Source: Sphingomonas populi
GTDB lineage: Bacteria; Pseudomonadota; Alphaproteobacteria; Sphingomonadales; Sphingomonadaceae
Direction: 5' to 3'
DNA: 64,000 nucleotides
Assembly: GCF_004208535.1 (NCBI RefSeq)
Contig: NZ_SGIS01000012.1
Span: 1-64,000, forward strand
In this document: positions 1 through 8,680 of the stretch, piece after piece
Layout of the letters: each line of letters begins with the position of its first letter
Position numbering within the stretch: the first letter of the stretch is position 1
Made by a program: the position numbers and the translations under genes
The notes under the pieces: generated by a model
What the model was told of the DNA's origin: nothing
Seen by the model: only the letters and a program-made list of their open reading frames with translations
Database searches by the model: none

Positions 1-92
1 ATCGCTCCGTCACCGGAACTGCGCGGCTCACAGGACAATCTGCTCTCGGCGCCATCCGCGACCTCGTCGACGGCACCTTCGTCGTCGCCTGA
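1..92 (+). CDS. C-terminal end of an unidentified protein (5' end outside window)
   Basis: Frame 3 is open from the first bases to a TGA at 90-92 and gives a protein-like tail of 29 residues ending DLVDGTFVVA. The other two frames are low-complexity Ser/Pro/Arg. No family can be named from so little. A small inverted repeat, CTCACC/GGTGAG at 104-120, lies 11 bases after the stop and could be a weak terminator. Confidence 0.5.
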   Translation, partial: RSVTGTARLTGQSALGAIRDLVDGTFVVA

Positions 93-223
93 GCACCACA
101 ACACTCACCAACCAGGTGAGCAGTTACGGCTGAGGAGCAACGGAACAGAAAACCGGCTATCCCATTGCGGATGACGATGCCCGATCGGGAGCAGCGGTGC
201 ATGTGCCGGGATTGTATCCTTCG

Positions 224-571
224 TCAGCTGGAGCCGTGATTTTCACTGGCGAGGATGCGGCGCGCGGCGATGTAGCCGACCGCCGCTGCCGGGATTGCCA
301 CCAGTAACGCAAGCAGGTTGATCGCAATGAAGGCGATCCCGCCCCCCGTCTGACCATATCGGTCGGAGCCGCTTGGTCGACCGGACAGGATCCAAGCAAC
401 GACCAGCCCAACCGCCAGGACCAACATCGGACCCGCGAAGCATGAGACCGTCACGAAGCGGCGTGGCGCCCAGTCTGGATAAAGCTGCCGCACCGCCTGT
501 GCGCCGCGATAGGCAAGCAGCAGGTAAAGCAGCAGCATGACCGGCAGGCCGAGCGCGAACAGGATCGTCAT
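224..571 (-). CDS. Small membrane protein, unknown function
   Basis: The product is 115 residues with three hydrophobic segments at about residues 3-21, 40-62 and 78-102. A short Gly/Ser-rich polar loop precedes the third, and the tail is charged (AARRILASENHG). There is no signal peptide apart from the first segment and no recognisable catalytic motif. The gene lies 37 bases downstream of the DUF1444-like gene on the same strand, so the two are probably co-transcribed. I do not recognise the family. The regular membrane topology and the lack of a competing frame support a real gene. Confidence 0.65.
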   Translation of the reverse strand: MTILFALGLPVMLLLYLLLAYRGAQAVRQLYPDWAPRRFVTVSCFAGPMLVLAVGLVVAWILSGRPSGSDRYGQTGGGIAFIAINLLALLVAIPAAAVGYIAARRILASENHGSS

Positions 572-608
572 GCGGCCCGCGCCCGCTTGCCCAAGATCGG
601 CTCCGGTC

Positions 609-1427
609 TCAAAGTGGTTGAAGCTGATCGTGCCGCAAGGTCAGCAGCTGCGCGGAAATATCGTAGGCGTCGCTTGCGACGATCTGCGCAGCGATATCCG
701 CCAGTTCCGCGACCGCCGGGGCATTGGCCGATCCGCAGACCAATAGCTGATCGCGGCTGGGGATGGCGAAGACGGGGTCGCCCCCCAGTCCCAATCGCTC
801 GACCCACTGGGCCGCAATCAGGATCAGGCTGGCGTCGAAAAAACCATCGAGCTCGATCCGATAGCGGCCGTCGCCGCCGACCGCTCCCAGCGCGCTTGAC
901 CGCGCCGTCAGATTGGCGATTGCGCGTGCAGCCAATCGGTCCTCGTCGCAATCATCGTCGAGATCGCTGGTCTTCACGTAGGCGATCGTATCCGGCAGAT
1001 CCTGGGCGAAGACGATGATCAGGTGGGCAACGAGCGGCTTGATCACAAATTCGACTTTGCCGCCTGCCTGCGCGGTGGCCGTCGTCAGCCAGGCTCGCGA
1101 CTTGATGAGCGGCATGACAAGGTCAAGGTCGACGCCCGCCTGCACTCCGGCCGTTGCCCGAGCGGAGGCAAGCTGTGCCTCCAGCACGGAATCGATAGCG
1201 TCCGGATCGCTGAGATATTGCGCATAGGCATTACCCAGGAACTGACGCATCGAGCCACCATCCGGCCAGCTTAAGCGCACATCCTCATCGACCCGTTCGG
1301 CCGTCAGGTCGGGCGCGTTAGCCGCCAGCATGGCGATGTAGTGATCGGCAAATTGTCGCCGGCTCATGACCACTGGCTGAGATGAGGCATCATCTGATCG
1401 ACCGAAGAGCTTGGAAAACAGGGCCAT
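609..1427 (-). CDS. DUF1444 (YtpQ)-like protein
   Basis: The frame is open further upstream, but I chose the ATG at 1427 (MALFSKLFGR) because AAGGA stands about 7 bases before it and the extra residues look non-coding. The product is 272 residues, soluble, with no signal peptide. The segments DLDLVMPLIKSR, FAQDLPDTIAYVKTSDL and DGFFDASLIL match my memory of DUF1444, in which an unknown function is associated with a conserved acidic and aromatic core. No catalytic residues can be assigned. It probably forms a transcription unit with the small membrane protein downstream. Confidence 0.7.
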   Translation of the reverse strand: MALFSKLFGRSDDASSQPVVMSRRQFADHYIAMLAANAPDLTAERVDEDVRLSWPDGGSMRQFLGNAYAQYLSDPDAIDSVLEAQLASARATAGVQAGVDLDLVMPLIKSRAWLTTATAQAGGKVEFVIKPLVAHLIIVFAQDLPDTIAYVKTSDLDDDCDEDRLAARAIANLTARSSALGAVGGDGRYRIELDGFFDASLILIAAQWVERLGLGGDPVFAIPSRDQLLVCGSANAPAVAELADIAAQIVASDAYDISAQLLTLRHDQLQPL

Positions 1428-1611
1428 CGTCGTATCCTTATCGGTTGTGCGACCCACCGGAGGCCTCGCGAACTTTCGGCCCCCTCCGGGGTGTTCATTC
1501 GCTCCGATGGAAGGACGAACGCCCGCGTAACCCGTTCCGTCGGGCACTTACTTGTAGATATCAGCGCTAAATGTCACGTTGCAGAGCGGCGCGGGATTCT
1601 CGCAAACGATC

Positions 1612-1630
1612 GAGGCTGTGTGAAAACGCG
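1612..1630. other. Possible insertion-sequence end, weak
   Basis: GAGGCTGTGTGAAAACGCG resembles the terminal inverted repeats of some IS5/IS1182-type elements (GGCTGTGTGAAAAC core, from memory). No partner repeat or transposase is seen nearby. The rest of the 1428-1763 gap shows no gene. Confidence 0.2.
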
Positions 1631-1763
1631 GTGATGTGGTAAGGTTCTGGTGTGATGGAGGCGCCCGTGCATGTAGAAGGGCGCAAAGCGGCGGTTAGCC
1701 CAAGCAGACGCTCCGCCGGTATCAATCTCGGCGCCGATCAGTGCTATCCTGAACAGTAGTCTC

Positions 1764-2153
1764 CTAACGAAGGCCGTCCTGCACGCTCCTCAGTGTCGAT
1801 AGCCACGCGAGATAGTCTGCATCGTCTTCGCCGTTTTCCGCCCACGCGTCATGTGTGTCCGCCTCGGGGTCGTCGAGAATGGCTTGAATGGCATTGAGAG
1901 CATCTTGCTTCAGCGCCGCCGGTGGTGCCGCCTTTCCGGCGCACCAGTCGGCGACGTCTGGATGAACGACGATTTTGTTGTGGCCGCCGAGCGTGGCCAG
2001 CACCGCACTGGCCGCGACGACGCTATCCGTCCACCCCCTGTTCAACGTCTCCTCGATGAACGTCAGCGGACTCGACGCTTTACGTAACTCGCCAAACCAG
2101 TCCAGTGCTGCGTCATTGCCAAAGCTCTCGGTAGACCAAGTACCCACGTTCAT
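1764..2153 (-). CDS. DUF4259 domain protein
   Basis: The product is 129 residues. It begins MNVGTWSTESFGNDAALDWF, the typical DUF4259 opening (MGxWGxGxFxNDxALDW), and continues with an all-helical, acidic body. There is no signal peptide or membrane segment. The family has no established biochemical role; members are often isolated small genes in variable regions, as here. It stands alone between a possible IS end (1612) and an IS3-transposase relic (2194-2343), consistent with an accessory location. The family call rests on the N-terminal motif and length. Confidence 0.8.
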   Translation of the reverse strand: MNVGTWSTESFGNDAALDWFGELRKASSPLTFIEETLNRGWTDSVVAASAVLATLGGHNKIVVHPDVADWCAGKAAPPAALKQDALNAIQAILDDPEADTHDAWAENGEDDADYLAWLSTLRSVQDGLR

Positions 2154-2193
2154 GCTCCCATACCAATGTCCTATCTTGCCAAAGGCTTGGCAA

Positions 2194-2343
2194 TTATAAA
2201 ACGAACAACAAACAGATGATTGCCGTGCCCAGCGCAGAGGCGACCGTTCGACCTGAGCGCATCGCGCTCAGGTCGCCACGTATCGCCTCCAGCGCCGCCT
2301 TGGCCTTGAAATCGCCTGTATATCGCTTCCGCGTCATCTTCAT
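2194..2343 (-). pseudogene. IS3-family transposase OrfA, N-terminal relic
   Basis: From the ATG at 2343 the minus strand reads MKMTRKRYTGDFKAKAALEA and then IRGDL. This is the near-invariant start of IS3-family OrfA proteins (IS407/IS51 type). After GDL the similarity stops abruptly and the frame runs through an unrelated hydrophobic tail to TAA at 2194. The helix-turn-helix, the leucine zipper and all of OrfB are missing. The break coincides with a perfect hairpin (2249-2275). It is a dead fragment, about 75 bases of recognisable element. Confidence 0.7.
2249..2275. repeat. Perfect 12-bp inverted repeat with 3-base loop
   Basis: CGACCTGAGCGC (2249-2260) and GCGCTCAGGTCG (2264-2275) are exact reverse complements around ATC. 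There is no T-run on either side, so a Rho-independent terminator is not obvious. It sits exactly where the IS3 OrfA relic loses similarity. Confidence 0.8.
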
Positions 2344-2427
2344 TGCCGTCCATCCCTCACGTCCGGGATAGCTTAGCCTCCTGTCCAGATTTCCGGTACC
2401 ACCTCACTTGATCCTCTGGGGAATAAG

Positions 2428-3618
2428 ATGATGACACGCATCCAACGACTACGCTTGGCATTTTTCGTCCTCGCCTCCATGATTCCGCCGGTCGCCCATG
2501 CTCAGGAGACGGCAGTTCCCGCAGAGCAAGCTCGCGATCTTCCGGTTCTCGGCCCAAAGGCCTTTATCTCCTATTTCAAGCCCATCCCGATTCAGGGAAA
2601 GCTCTCGACTACTGCATGGGGGGCAGATCAAGTCGGACCGCGCGACCCGGCGAACGGGCTTGAAGACCCGGCAATGACCCGGTGGAATTACTGGGACGGA
2701 AAGGTTTTGAAAGGACCAGATGGCAAGTATCGGATGTTCGCAAGCCGCTGGGACCAGGCCTTGGGACATAAGGCGTGGGGCGGCTCGAAGGCTATTCTTG
2801 CGGTCAGCGAGTCGCGCCTTGGACCTTATCATGATCGCGGGTTGATCTGGCCTGACGATCAAGCGGGGCTTGGCCACAATGTGACTGCGCTGCGCCTGCC
2901 GGACGGTCGCTATGCCGTTGTGATTAGCGAAACACGGGATGGCACTGTGTTCGTGTCCCGCGCGATTGATGGGCCTTTCAAGAAGCTCGGGACGATCGCG
3001 ATCGACCAGTCTCACTATCCGCTGCTGAAGACACCTGGCGATCGCGTCGACAATCCAGGCACGCCGGCACAGCGCCTGTCCAATGCGAGCGTGATCCTGC
3101 GTCCCGATGGCGCTTTTCAGATCGTGCCACGCTCTGGTCAGGTGCTGATCAGCCGCACGGGCATTCTGGGGCCATATACGGTGATGGGTGACAGCATTTA
3201 TTTTGGGCTGGCCGGCATTCCTCAGCGAGATATGGGTGCGTATGAAGACCCGGTCATCTGGTATAGCGGAGGCTGGTACCACGTCATCGTCAATCATTGG
3301 CGTGAGCGCCGGGCCTATCACCTTCTTTCGCGGGATGGGATTACAGGGTGGCGCTTCCAAGGCTTGGCTTATGAGCAGGGTTCTGACTTCGTCCGCTACG
3401 CGGGCGGCACGACGAATCATTGGAACAAGCTTGAACGCCCTAGCGTCCTGATAGAGGGAACCCATGTTACAGCGATGACTTTTGCGGTGACAGACACCCT
3501 AAAGGACTCGCAAACTGGCAGCAACGGACACGGTAGCAAGGTCATCGTTGTGCCATTCGATGGCGCTGCCATGGATCGCGATCTCGCCACGGTCGACGTG
3601 CAGGAACACCGGGATTAA
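2428..3618 (+). CDS. Exported glycoside hydrolase, GH43/GH117-like beta-propeller
   Basis: The product is 396 residues. A Sec signal peptide (residues 1-25, cleaved after VAHA) is followed by repeated beta-rich units typical of five-bladed propeller glycosidases: DGKYRMFASRWD, RLPDGRYAVVISE and YEDPVIWYSGGWYHVIVNHW (about residues 272-291). The acidic pair in YEDP and earlier Asp/Glu residues are candidate active-site groups, but I cannot assign the substrate. GGGGAA at 2418 serves either the ATG at 2428 or the one at 2431. It is monocistronic. The exact GH family is uncertain; the fold and export are well supported. Confidence 0.7.
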   Translation: MMTRIQRLRLAFFVLASMIPPVAHAQETAVPAEQARDLPVLGPKAFISYFKPIPIQGKLSTTAWGADQVGPRDPANGLEDPAMTRWNYWDGKVLKGPDGKYRMFASRWDQALGHKAWGGSKAILAVSESRLGPYHDRGLIWPDDQAGLGHNVTALRLPDGRYAVVISETRDGTVFVSRAIDGPFKKLGTIAIDQSHYPLLKTPGDRVDNPGTPAQRLSNASVILRPDGAFQIVPRSGQVLISRTGILGPYTVMGDSIYFGLAGIPQRDMGAYEDPVIWYSGGWYHVIVNHWRERRAYHLLSRDGITGWRFQGLAYEQGSDFVRYAGGTTNHWNKLERPSVLIEGTHVTAMTFAVTDTLKDSQTGSNGHGSKVIVVPFDGAAMDRDLATVDVQEHRD

Positions 3619-3854
3619 GCCCCGATCTAATGCACATTCGCGCGTCAGTTCAACGTCTGTATTCCACCAACTATCGCCGTTCCGGCTAGTGCCGACCTTC
3701 TAATTTTCGCGCGCGCGGCGAATTTCGGGAAGCCGCTGAAGTTCCCGCTCAACCATCCTATCGGGAAGGCCACGAGTTTCACGATCGCCGTACCGTCTGG
3801 GGAAGGTTCGGGCCGCCGCCGTTCGGAAGATGACTGAAACGATTTCAGCCGTCG

Positions 3855-4559
3855 TCAATGCGACGACACATGACGCCGGTAGATGCCGGTCAGCGTCACG
3901 CCCATGCCGCCGCACGGCGAGTTGGAATCGTCGGTAACGCCGTCATTGGCCAGCAGCCACCGGCCGTATCGCCGCATCTCGACGCGGCAGACGAGGGTGC
4001 GATCTGCGCCGGGCGATCCGAAGCTGGCGATCGGGACACCACCGGCCCCCGCGTGGAAGGCCATTATACCGTCAGCGCCTCCGGTGCGTACATTGTCCCT
4101 CGCCACGGCATAGGTCGCGATCACATCCGCGTGGTAGCTCCCGGTCCCAGACCGCAGGATGGTAAGGATGGCATTGCCTTTGAGCCGCGTCCATTGCCCA
4201 CTCCAGTCTCCTTGGACGGCGGGTAGCGGAGCAGCGATCAGGTTTGCGCTCTCGACCCACCCCGTGGTTTGTCGATCGTCTTTGAAATACGCCACGCACG
4301 TGTAGTCCCCGCGAGCGAGGGGCGACCGTGCCACGATATCGTCCCGTATTAGATACGACCTGCTCCGACAGAGTGCCGAGGGATCGGGGCACGTGTCACC
4401 ATCCAGAATGGTCGTTCGCGCGACGACGCGGGCGCTGGTGATCGAGCCGGGATCAAGCGGGAACAGGTAGCTGTCGCACGTCTGCGCTCGCGCGCTGCCG
4501 CCCGTTATCGCGACAGCAGCGGCCATGATGGTCGGCAGGATCGAGCGGTTGGGTGACAC
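3855..4559 (-). CDS. Exported protein of unknown function
   Basis: The start is GTG at 4559, supported by AAGGA about 8 bases upstream; no ATG is suitably placed. The product is 234 residues with a signal peptide (residues 1-25, ending GGSARA). It has at least five cysteines in the mature part (TCDSYL, DTCPDPSALC, YTCVAY, LVCRVEM, SPCGGMG), which suggests disulfides in the periplasm. The second half (GDWSGQWTRL...) resembles a beta-sandwich. I recognise no family. It is on the same strand as the membrane genes at 4634-6484. Confidence 0.65.
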   Translation of the reverse strand: MSPNRSILPTIMAAAVAITGGSARAQTCDSYLFPLDPGSITSARVVARTTILDGDTCPDPSALCRSRSYLIRDDIVARSPLARGDYTCVAYFKDDRQTTGWVESANLIAAPLPAVQGDWSGQWTRLKGNAILTILRSGTGSYHADVIATYAVARDNVRTGGADGIMAFHAGAGGVPIASFGSPGADRTLVCRVEMRRYGRWLLANDGVTDDSNSPCGGMGVTLTGIYRRHVSSH

Positions 4560-4633
4560 AGGGATTTTCCTTGATCTTCAAATGAGGGCCACGACCTCCT
4601 CCGCTGCTCGGCGTCATGCCCGACCGGTGGGTG

Positions 4634-5236
4634 TCACCCATTCCATGCCGTCCAGGCCAGTAGCGCCAAAGCCGATGCGCTGGAAGATATCAGCCTTAGC
4701 CAGACGCCCCGCCGCGACCTTGGCCGGTAGCCCAAAATTACGCGGTGGATGGCGTCGGCGAGGAACAGCAGCAGGCCGATGACAAAAAACAAGCCGGCAA
4801 AAACCAGATAGCGAAGGTGGCCAATAGAGCCGCTCAGGGCAAAGGGTGCAATCAGCAGGACGAGGATGACCAGACCGGCGACGTTGCCGACACGGTGCCA
4901 TCGCTTCCACCCGGCGATGGTCGCCACCGCCGTAGCCGCGACCAGGCCCGCGACAAGCATGATGGCGATGCCTGGGTCGAGCAGGTGCCACACCCCGGCA
5001 CCACCAAGCATGACCGGCACAAGGAGGCCGATAAGGATTATCAGGCCAAACTTTCGCCATTTGCCCTCGATCGGAATATTGAGCACCGGCCGCGCGGCCG
5101 ATGGCCCATCCCGCAGACATGTCGTCATCCAGACCGCATCGAGGACGAGGATCGTGATCGCCGTCATCGTCGCGATCGGCCCGCCCGCACGCCACGCAAA
5201 CTCATGCCATAGCGCGACCGAGGTGGGAGTCGTCAT
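4634..5236 (-). CDS. Polytopic membrane protein, unknown function
   Basis: The product is 200 residues with about five hydrophobic segments (residues 15-40, 62-85, 88-108, 118-135 and 140-160), plus a C-terminal hydrophobic stretch after a basic loop (YRPRSRRG). GGAGG lies 9 bases before the ATG at 5236. It follows the 5370-6137 gene on the same strand. No motif indicates transport or catalysis. Confidence 0.65.
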   Translation of the reverse strand: MTTPTSVALWHEFAWRAGGPIATMTAITILVLDAVWMTTCLRDGPSAARPVLNIPIEGKWRKFGLIILIGLLVPVMLGGAGVWHLLDPGIAIMLVAGLVAATAVATIAGWKRWHRVGNVAGLVILVLLIAPFALSGSIGHLRYLVFAGLFFVIGLLLFLADAIHRVILGYRPRSRRGVWLRLISSSASALALLAWTAWNG

Positions 5237-5369
5237 CGGATCGTGCCTCCGCAGTCGACCAGGGTTCGCTTTTTAAGCGCGGGATTGAACGGGTGCCCAA
5301 CAGAGCAGCGGCGATCATCGTGCCTGCGCTGCGAACGATCAGGAACGCTACCAGCAGTGCGGGCGGCCG
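5202..5369 (-). pseudogene. In-frame continuation of the upstream membrane gene after its TGA
   Basis: Directly after the TGA that ends the 5370-6137 gene (5370-5372) the same frame stays open for 55 codons. It reads RPPALLVAFLIVRSAGTMIA, then AALLGT, then a charged tail, and stops at TGA 5202-5204 inside the next gene. The first half has the look of one more membrane helix. A nonsense change that shortened the upstream protein would explain this; chance is also possible. Confidence 0.35.
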
Positions 5370-6137
5370 TCATACCCGCAGGCTTATGATGGCCATGCCG
5401 CCTGTCATATGACAGAGTATTACCTCTGTCGTGAAGGCCATGACGAAGCCGGTCAACCAATTGAGCTCGGAACGCAGCAGAAGTTGCTCGCCGCCATCGA
5501 GCATTCCGTCATTGCGCCGCTGCATCTGGCGATAGGTCAGCAGGACAAGGAGGCCGACCATCAGGATCATGGGAATCCAGCCGAACAGCGCGTCGTCCAG
5601 ACTGCCTGCCGTGGCGCTCCCATAACTGTGACGGCCGATGAAGAATGCGAATCGAACCTGATTGCCGAAAGGCAGGAACAACGCCGTCAGTCCGAGCATC
5701 GCGGCGAGGGTCATCGCTGCATGGCGGATGCGCAATCGCATCGGCCAGGCAATCAGGGGCGGAGGCTCCGTCGCTTCCGATCCGTATTGGGGTTGTTCTC
5801 CGGGCGACAGGGTTCCCAAAGCCCGGCGGCGATCAAGATGCCAACTCCAGCGGTACATGCCTCGCTGGAACAACGGGAAGGCCACGACCAGGACCACGAC
5901 CGAAACTTCGTTCAGTGCCGCCGCGACCCCGTAGTTGCTTGCGGTCCCGTGCAGAAAAATGACGCCCACGATGGCCGCCATCAGTACCGGCGTGAACAGG
6001 AACACGGCAAGGAACAGCACTAGCCATGGCCGCCACCATCGTGCTCGCATCCAGCGGCCGAACCCTGCGAACCGGCCTTCAGGCCCCGGCGGAGGCAGGA
6101 CAGACGACTCCGATTTACTTTCGCCGACGGGCCTCAT
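5370..6137 (-). CDS. Polytopic membrane protein, unknown function
   Basis: The product is 255 residues. A cytoplasmic N-terminus of about 35 residues is followed by hydrophobic segments near residues 38-62, 75-95, 133-155, 185-203 and 232-250. The start overlaps the stop of the upstream gene (ATGA at 6134-6137), which indicates translational coupling. No family is recognised. The frame downstream of its TGA encodes a further potential helix, so this may be a shortened form of a protein of about 310 residues. Confidence 0.65.
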   Translation of the reverse strand: MRPVGESKSESSVLPPPGPEGRFAGFGRWMRARWWRPWLVLFLAVFLFTPVLMAAIVGVIFLHGTASNYGVAAALNEVSVVVLVVAFPLFQRGMYRWSWHLDRRRALGTLSPGEQPQYGSEATEPPPLIAWPMRLRIRHAAMTLAAMLGLTALFLPFGNQVRFAFFIGRHSYGSATAGSLDDALFGWIPMILMVGLLVLLTYRQMQRRNDGMLDGGEQLLLRSELNWLTGFVMAFTTEVILCHMTGGMAIISLRV

Positions 6138-6484
6138 CGGTTCGGAGACAGCTTTCGGTACAGCAAGCCGCCAGCGACCGCCAGAACGCCTCCCAATCCG
6201 ATCAGAAACATCGCCAGCCCGTTCGACCCGACCTCGCTATTGTTCGCGGCACTGATCGACCGGGCTGCCGCGTTGGCGTCGGTAGCGGTCATGGCGGTCG
6301 CGAACGCGGTATCGGTGCAGCGGGCGCTCATGTCAGCATCTGCGCCACGCGACTTCATCTCCGCCTGACACCGTGCAACCAGGGAGGCATCTGCTTGCGG
6401 CGCGCGCCCACCGATCTTCATGAAAATGCCGGTTCCCAGCAGGAGGAGGCCTATAACGATAAGGATGAGCGCTTTGTTCCTCAC
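6134..6484 (-). CDS. Small two-helix membrane protein, unknown function
   Basis: I prefer the GTG at 6484 because GAGG lies 8 bases upstream; the frame could also start with the GTG at 6493. The product is about 116 residues with hydrophobic helices at both ends (ALILIVIGLLLLGTG and AMFLIGLGGVLAVAGGLLY). Between them is a soluble stretch with two cysteines (ARCQAEMKSRG, SARCTD) that could be periplasmic. It is the first gene of the minus-strand membrane-protein run ending at 3855. Confidence 0.6.
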   Translation of the reverse strand: MRNKALILIVIGLLLLGTGIFMKIGGRAPQADASLVARCQAEMKSRGADADMSARCTDTAFATAMTATDANAAARSISAANNSEVGSNGLAMFLIGLGGVLAVAGGLLYRKLSPNR

Positions 6485-6815
6485 TGCTTGCACCTCGGTT
6501 TCGGCATTGTAATTTGATTCTGACTATCCGCGCCAAAGGTTGCAATGCCTGATACATTCCCGAATCTCGACCCTTTGCGAGACAGCGCTGGCCGTCTCAA
6601 TTGCCGTTCGTTTTCGGGAAGCCAACTGGATCCGCGTCGACCCGGAGGGGACCTTGGCGGCAGGTTATTGTGGAAAGCGTTTCTCCTGCACGGTGACAGG
6701 TGGCACGAGTGGTTCGCCACAGTTTTGAGGAAACTCTGGGGTGGCACCACGCGGCCTTCAGACCTAATCTGATCGCGTTCGAGCATGCGTGAGCGAGCGA
6801 GGGGAAGGCAAGAAT
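6485..6815. other. Intergenic region, no supported gene
   Basis: This region separates the divergent genes at 6484 (-) and 6816 (+) and should hold both promoters. Short frames on the plus strand (for example 6545-6772) have no ribosome-binding site and no recognisable content. I see no repeat or RNA gene. Confidence 0.5.
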
Positions 6816-7325
6816 ATGCGTCATCGACTTGGCACAGTCGCCGTTGCCGCCATGATCGCCTTGGCGACGGGTGCGGCTGCAAAGGGACTTGCAACCAGAG
6901 ATCTGACGGGCGTCAGTCAGGCGGCTGCTGCGGCGTTGGGCTCCGGCTTCGAGGCAAAAGCGGAACCGCAGCGGGCCACCTTGTTCTGCACGGATTGTGC
7001 GGGCGCACCGGTCGTTGACATTCTGATTGGTCGTCAGGCGGATGGAACGGAGGAACGGGTTCGGTCGGGCACGACAAGCATCGCCGATCTGCAACAGATC
7101 TGTCGCGCACGCAGCCCTCGATGCACCGTCACGGCACTGGGGGTGGCGCCGGCTGTGGGTTGGGTAAGCGGGTATCTGCTGGGCGACCGTGCGGGGGCCA
7201 CGGCGATCATCATCCGCGACGGCGATCTGCTGACCGTTCGCTCGCTTGCACAGGATCCCGCATCGGCCAGACAGGCGATCGATCGCTTGTTGCCGCTGAT
7301 CCGAACCCGGATCATCGGACCTTGA
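6816..7325 (+). CDS. Exported protein of unknown function with cysteine pairs
   Basis: I chose the ATG at 6816 because GGGGAAGG stands directly upstream and the following residues form a clean signal peptide (MRHRLGTVAVAAMIALATGA, then AA). The product is 169 residues. The mature part contains CTDC (a thioredoxin-like CXXC arrangement, though no thioredoxin fold is evident) and CRARSPRC. It is periplasmic or surface-exposed by inference. No family is recognised, and its neighbours give no functional hint. Confidence 0.65.
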   Translation: MRHRLGTVAVAAMIALATGAAAKGLATRDLTGVSQAAAAALGSGFEAKAEPQRATLFCTDCAGAPVVDILIGRQADGTEERVRSGTTSIADLQQICRARSPRCTVTALGVAPAVGWVSGYLLGDRAGATAIIIRDGDLLTVRSLAQDPASARQAIDRLLPLIRTRIIGP

Positions 7326-7555
7326 TCAGCTACCCGGCCAAAAAAATCCGCGATGCGATGAGGGGCGAGCGATCACGCCCCGGGTGCTGCCAACGAGCAT
7401 GAGAAGCTTTCCCAAAAATCGATCCCAATGGGAAAGCGGTGAAGCCGTCATTGCGCTATCGTTGCCGCCTGTACAACAAGGCGTTGATACACCCTACCCC
7501 GGCCTGGGCGAGACTGGCGGCCCCACCCTTTGCGCTATCAGAAGAGATGAAAACG

Positions 7556-8065
7556 ATGTCCATGCCGATCTTGTTGCCCGAAGGCGCACTTGATGAAGTG
7601 GACGCAACCGTCGAGAGCTTCTTCTCGCTGGTCGATGCGGCGATACCCGGCAAAGTGCGCTGGAATACCGATGGCACCGACGAGGTGGTGAACCTTTATC
7701 ATGCGTTGCAGTATGAGGGTGAAGTGAACAATGGCGGCCACGATCAGTACTTCCACAACCAAAACGGCCATACCCCGGTCTATGTCTCGGCGTTGGCAGG
7801 ACTGCGGCTGATCGGGGCGCTACCTTACGCAGAACTCGTGGAGGCCATGCTATCGTGGGCTGAGGATCACCCCGAGGAAACCCATGGCACTCTCGATTCG
7901 CCGGTTTCGCCGACGCTCGAACGACTGGATGAGCGCTTCTTCGAAATCAGCGAAGAGCGCCTGGTGCGAAAACTCGTGCAAGAATGGCTCCGCCGATCGC
8001 CGGAGGTGTGGGCGGTCCCGTACGACGAATTCTGGGCTACGGTGTTCCGGTATCAGGGCTTGTAA
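7556..8065 (+). CDS. DMP19 / DUF4375 family protein
   Basis: The start is placed at 7556 because AGAAGAG lies 9 bases upstream; ATGs at 7547 and 7562 are alternatives. The product is about 169 residues, strongly acidic, with no signal peptide. The segment LYHALQYEGEVNNGGHDQYF is the hallmark of the DUF4375/DMP19 family (x-E-x-x-NGGFxQYF). The Neisseria member DMP19 is a DNA-mimic protein that relieves repression by a nitrogen-response regulator; that role cannot be transferred here on sequence alone. Members are common as isolated accessory or immunity-like genes. Confidence 0.8.
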   Translation: MSMPILLPEGALDEVDATVESFFSLVDAAIPGKVRWNTDGTDEVVNLYHALQYEGEVNNGGHDQYFHNQNGHTPVYVSALAGLRLIGALPYAELVEAMLSWAEDHPEETHGTLDSPVSPTLERLDERFFEISEERLVRKLVQEWLRRSPEVWAVPYDEFWATVFRYQGL

Positions 8066-8114
8066 GAGCGGCGTCCCTGACCGTCTATGCGGCCTGCACA
8101 TTCGACTTGACCCC

Positions 8115-8392
8115 CTAGGCATATGACGTGGTCGCTTCACTAGAGCCCAGCCTCTTTGGCCGCCGGTTATCGAGACGGATGCATACTTGGTGCGCAGTAA
8201 TACGCTCCCAATAGCCGCCCGCCAACGCAAGCCGTGCATTGGGCGCGATCGTATAGACCACTTCACCCTGCGCGCCCCCCGATTGGGATGATCGACGCGG
8301 TACCCCCGATAATGGCGATGCAGCAATCCAGCGCGGACAAGATAAGATACCGCCCGGCTAACCCTCGTCCGGCCCGGCATTGTACGCACCAC
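8115..8392 (-). pseudogene. Frameshifted winged-helix regulator relic
   Basis: The minus strand reads MPGRTRVSRAVSYLVRAGLL, HRHYRGYRVDHPNRG in one frame. Across a run of six C (8275-8280 on the plus strand) it continues sensibly in the next frame as QGEVVYTIAPNARLALAGGY to TAG at 8115. The first part looks like a winged-helix recognition helix and wing of MarR-type regulators. The 5' end is also missing: a TGA is in frame at 8402-8404. The remaining 8393-8680 stretch, before the YbjN-like gene, shows no supported gene. Confidence 0.5.
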
Positions 8393-8680
8393 TTGTTCAC
8401 CTCAGCCGTCGGTGCGTCACCGCGATCCGAACGGCATCAAACAGCAACCAAATGGTCCGTCTGCGGATCGGCCGCGTACTCAAGACCGCTGGCCGCGACG
8501 CCGCCGATACAGCGCTCACCAGCGCGTTCAGCCGGGCGCGGCGCATGCGGTCCAAGGTTTATGCCGACGAAGTGTCCAACCTCTCATCCCGCGTGTTCCC
8601 GTATCGCGTCCCGCTCGTTCCGCGCGACGGCATTGAACTCGTCGCGCCGGCCAAAGAGTCCCCCCGTCACCGGAAAAGTC

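Noticed and set aside
3619..3854. Minus-strand frame extending across the gap after the glycoside hydrolase
   Set aside because: It is Arg-rich, overlaps the start of another gene in a different frame and lacks a start signal.
5370..5372. TGA read as selenocysteine in the membrane gene
   Set aside because: There is no selenoprotein family match and no evident SECIS-like hairpin right after the codon. A nonsense change or natural stop is simpler.
6545..6772. 75-codon plus-strand frame in the 6485-6815 gap
   Set aside because: It has no ribosome-binding site, mixed composition and no recognisable motif.
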